From positions 1-14,185 of the forward strand of contig DYOJ01000033.1 in the NCBI GenBank assembly GCA_020720705.1: DNA of 14,185 bases. Direction: 5' to 3'. A program made the translations under genes and the position numbers. Below, in pieces: positions 14,036-14,185 of this stretch. How positions within the stretch are numbered: position 1 is the first letter of the stretch; each line of letters begins with the position of its first letter. This DNA comes from Acetofilamentum sp. GTDB lineage: Bacteria; Bacteroidota; Bacteroidia; Bacteroidales; JAADGE01. The notes under the pieces are model-generated. The model ran no database searches and was not told the DNA's origin. It saw nothing but the letters and a program-made list of their open reading frames with translations.

Positions 14036-14185
14036 GTCATACAGTAGTCATTTAGTTGTCATACAGTAGTCATTTAGTTGTCATACAGTAGTCATTTAGT
14101 TGTCATAAAGTAGTCATTTAGTTGTCATAAAGTAGTCATTTAGTAGTCATTTAGTAGTCATTTAGTAGTCATTTAGTAGTCATTT
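14036..14185. repeat. 11-bp tandem repeat array with 22-bp higher-order period, running off the window
   Basis: Thirteen complete 11-bp units and one partial unit (14179-14185) lie head to tail with no gaps. Units 1-6 alternate GTCATACAGTA and GTCATTTAGTT (22-bp period, three times). Units 7-9 are GTCATAAAGTA, GTCATTTAGTT and GTCATAAAGTA. Units 10-13 are all GTCATTTAGTA. Eleven is not a multiple of three and each unit carries TAG on the plus strand and TAA/TGA on the minus strand, so no frame stays open and the array is non-coding. It begins 94 bp after the stop of the 326-aa protein gene. Its right end is not in the window. Confidence 0.95.

Noticed and set aside
14036..14185. CRISPR array
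   Set aside because: The units are contiguous 11-mers without unique spacers, and no cas genes are present. It is a plain tandem repeat.

Overview
The window is AT-rich and reads as a chromosomal segment of a Bacteroidota (Bacteroidetes) bacterium. The evidence is two PorP/SprF-family type IX secretion (T9SS) proteins, two secreted proteins with a gliding-motility-type (type B) C-terminal sorting domain, the near absence of Shine-Dalgarno sequences, and a TTG/TAnnTTTG promoter of the kind used by this phylum. Genus and order cannot be fixed from the sequence.

Left half (97-8129, all on the minus strand). Read in the direction of transcription the order is: an 875-aa C-type-lectin-like T9SS cargo, a 680-aa paralogue of it, two PorP/SprF outer-membrane paralogues, and a DEDDh 3'-5' exonuclease. 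Cargo followed by PorP/SprF mirrors the sprB-sprF arrangement of gliding bacteria. The block is best read as a duplicated surface-adhesin module: two Ca2+-dependent sugar-binding proteins, each secreted by the T9SS, with two PorP-like partners.

Middle (8130-9091): an intergenic region of almost 1 kb between divergent gene blocks. It holds several dispersed repeats, a 37-bp inverted pair, a 124-bp element with terminal inverted repeats and two internal hairpins, and a probable promoter for the leftward block.

Right half (plus strand): ruvX (Holliday junction resolvase/pre-16S rRNA nuclease family), an EcsC-family protein, an extended short-chain dehydrogenase/epimerase with a good Bacteroidetes-type promoter, an MntA-HepT toxin-antitoxin pair, and a secreted protein of unknown function. 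The window ends inside an 11-bp tandem repeat array with a 22-bp higher-order period.

The most unusual part is between the genes. One ~105-bp repeat family with imperfect inverted ends has a full or partial copy in each of five consecutive gaps from 5.2 to 12.1 kb. A second AT-rich repeat has three copies. One of them is interrupted by a 131-bp MITE-like insertion flanked by ACTAT duplications, and the uninterrupted copies act as an in-window empty site. Another copy appears to have been captured as the C-terminal tail of a PorP protein. No tRNA, rRNA, CRISPR array or transposase gene was seen.
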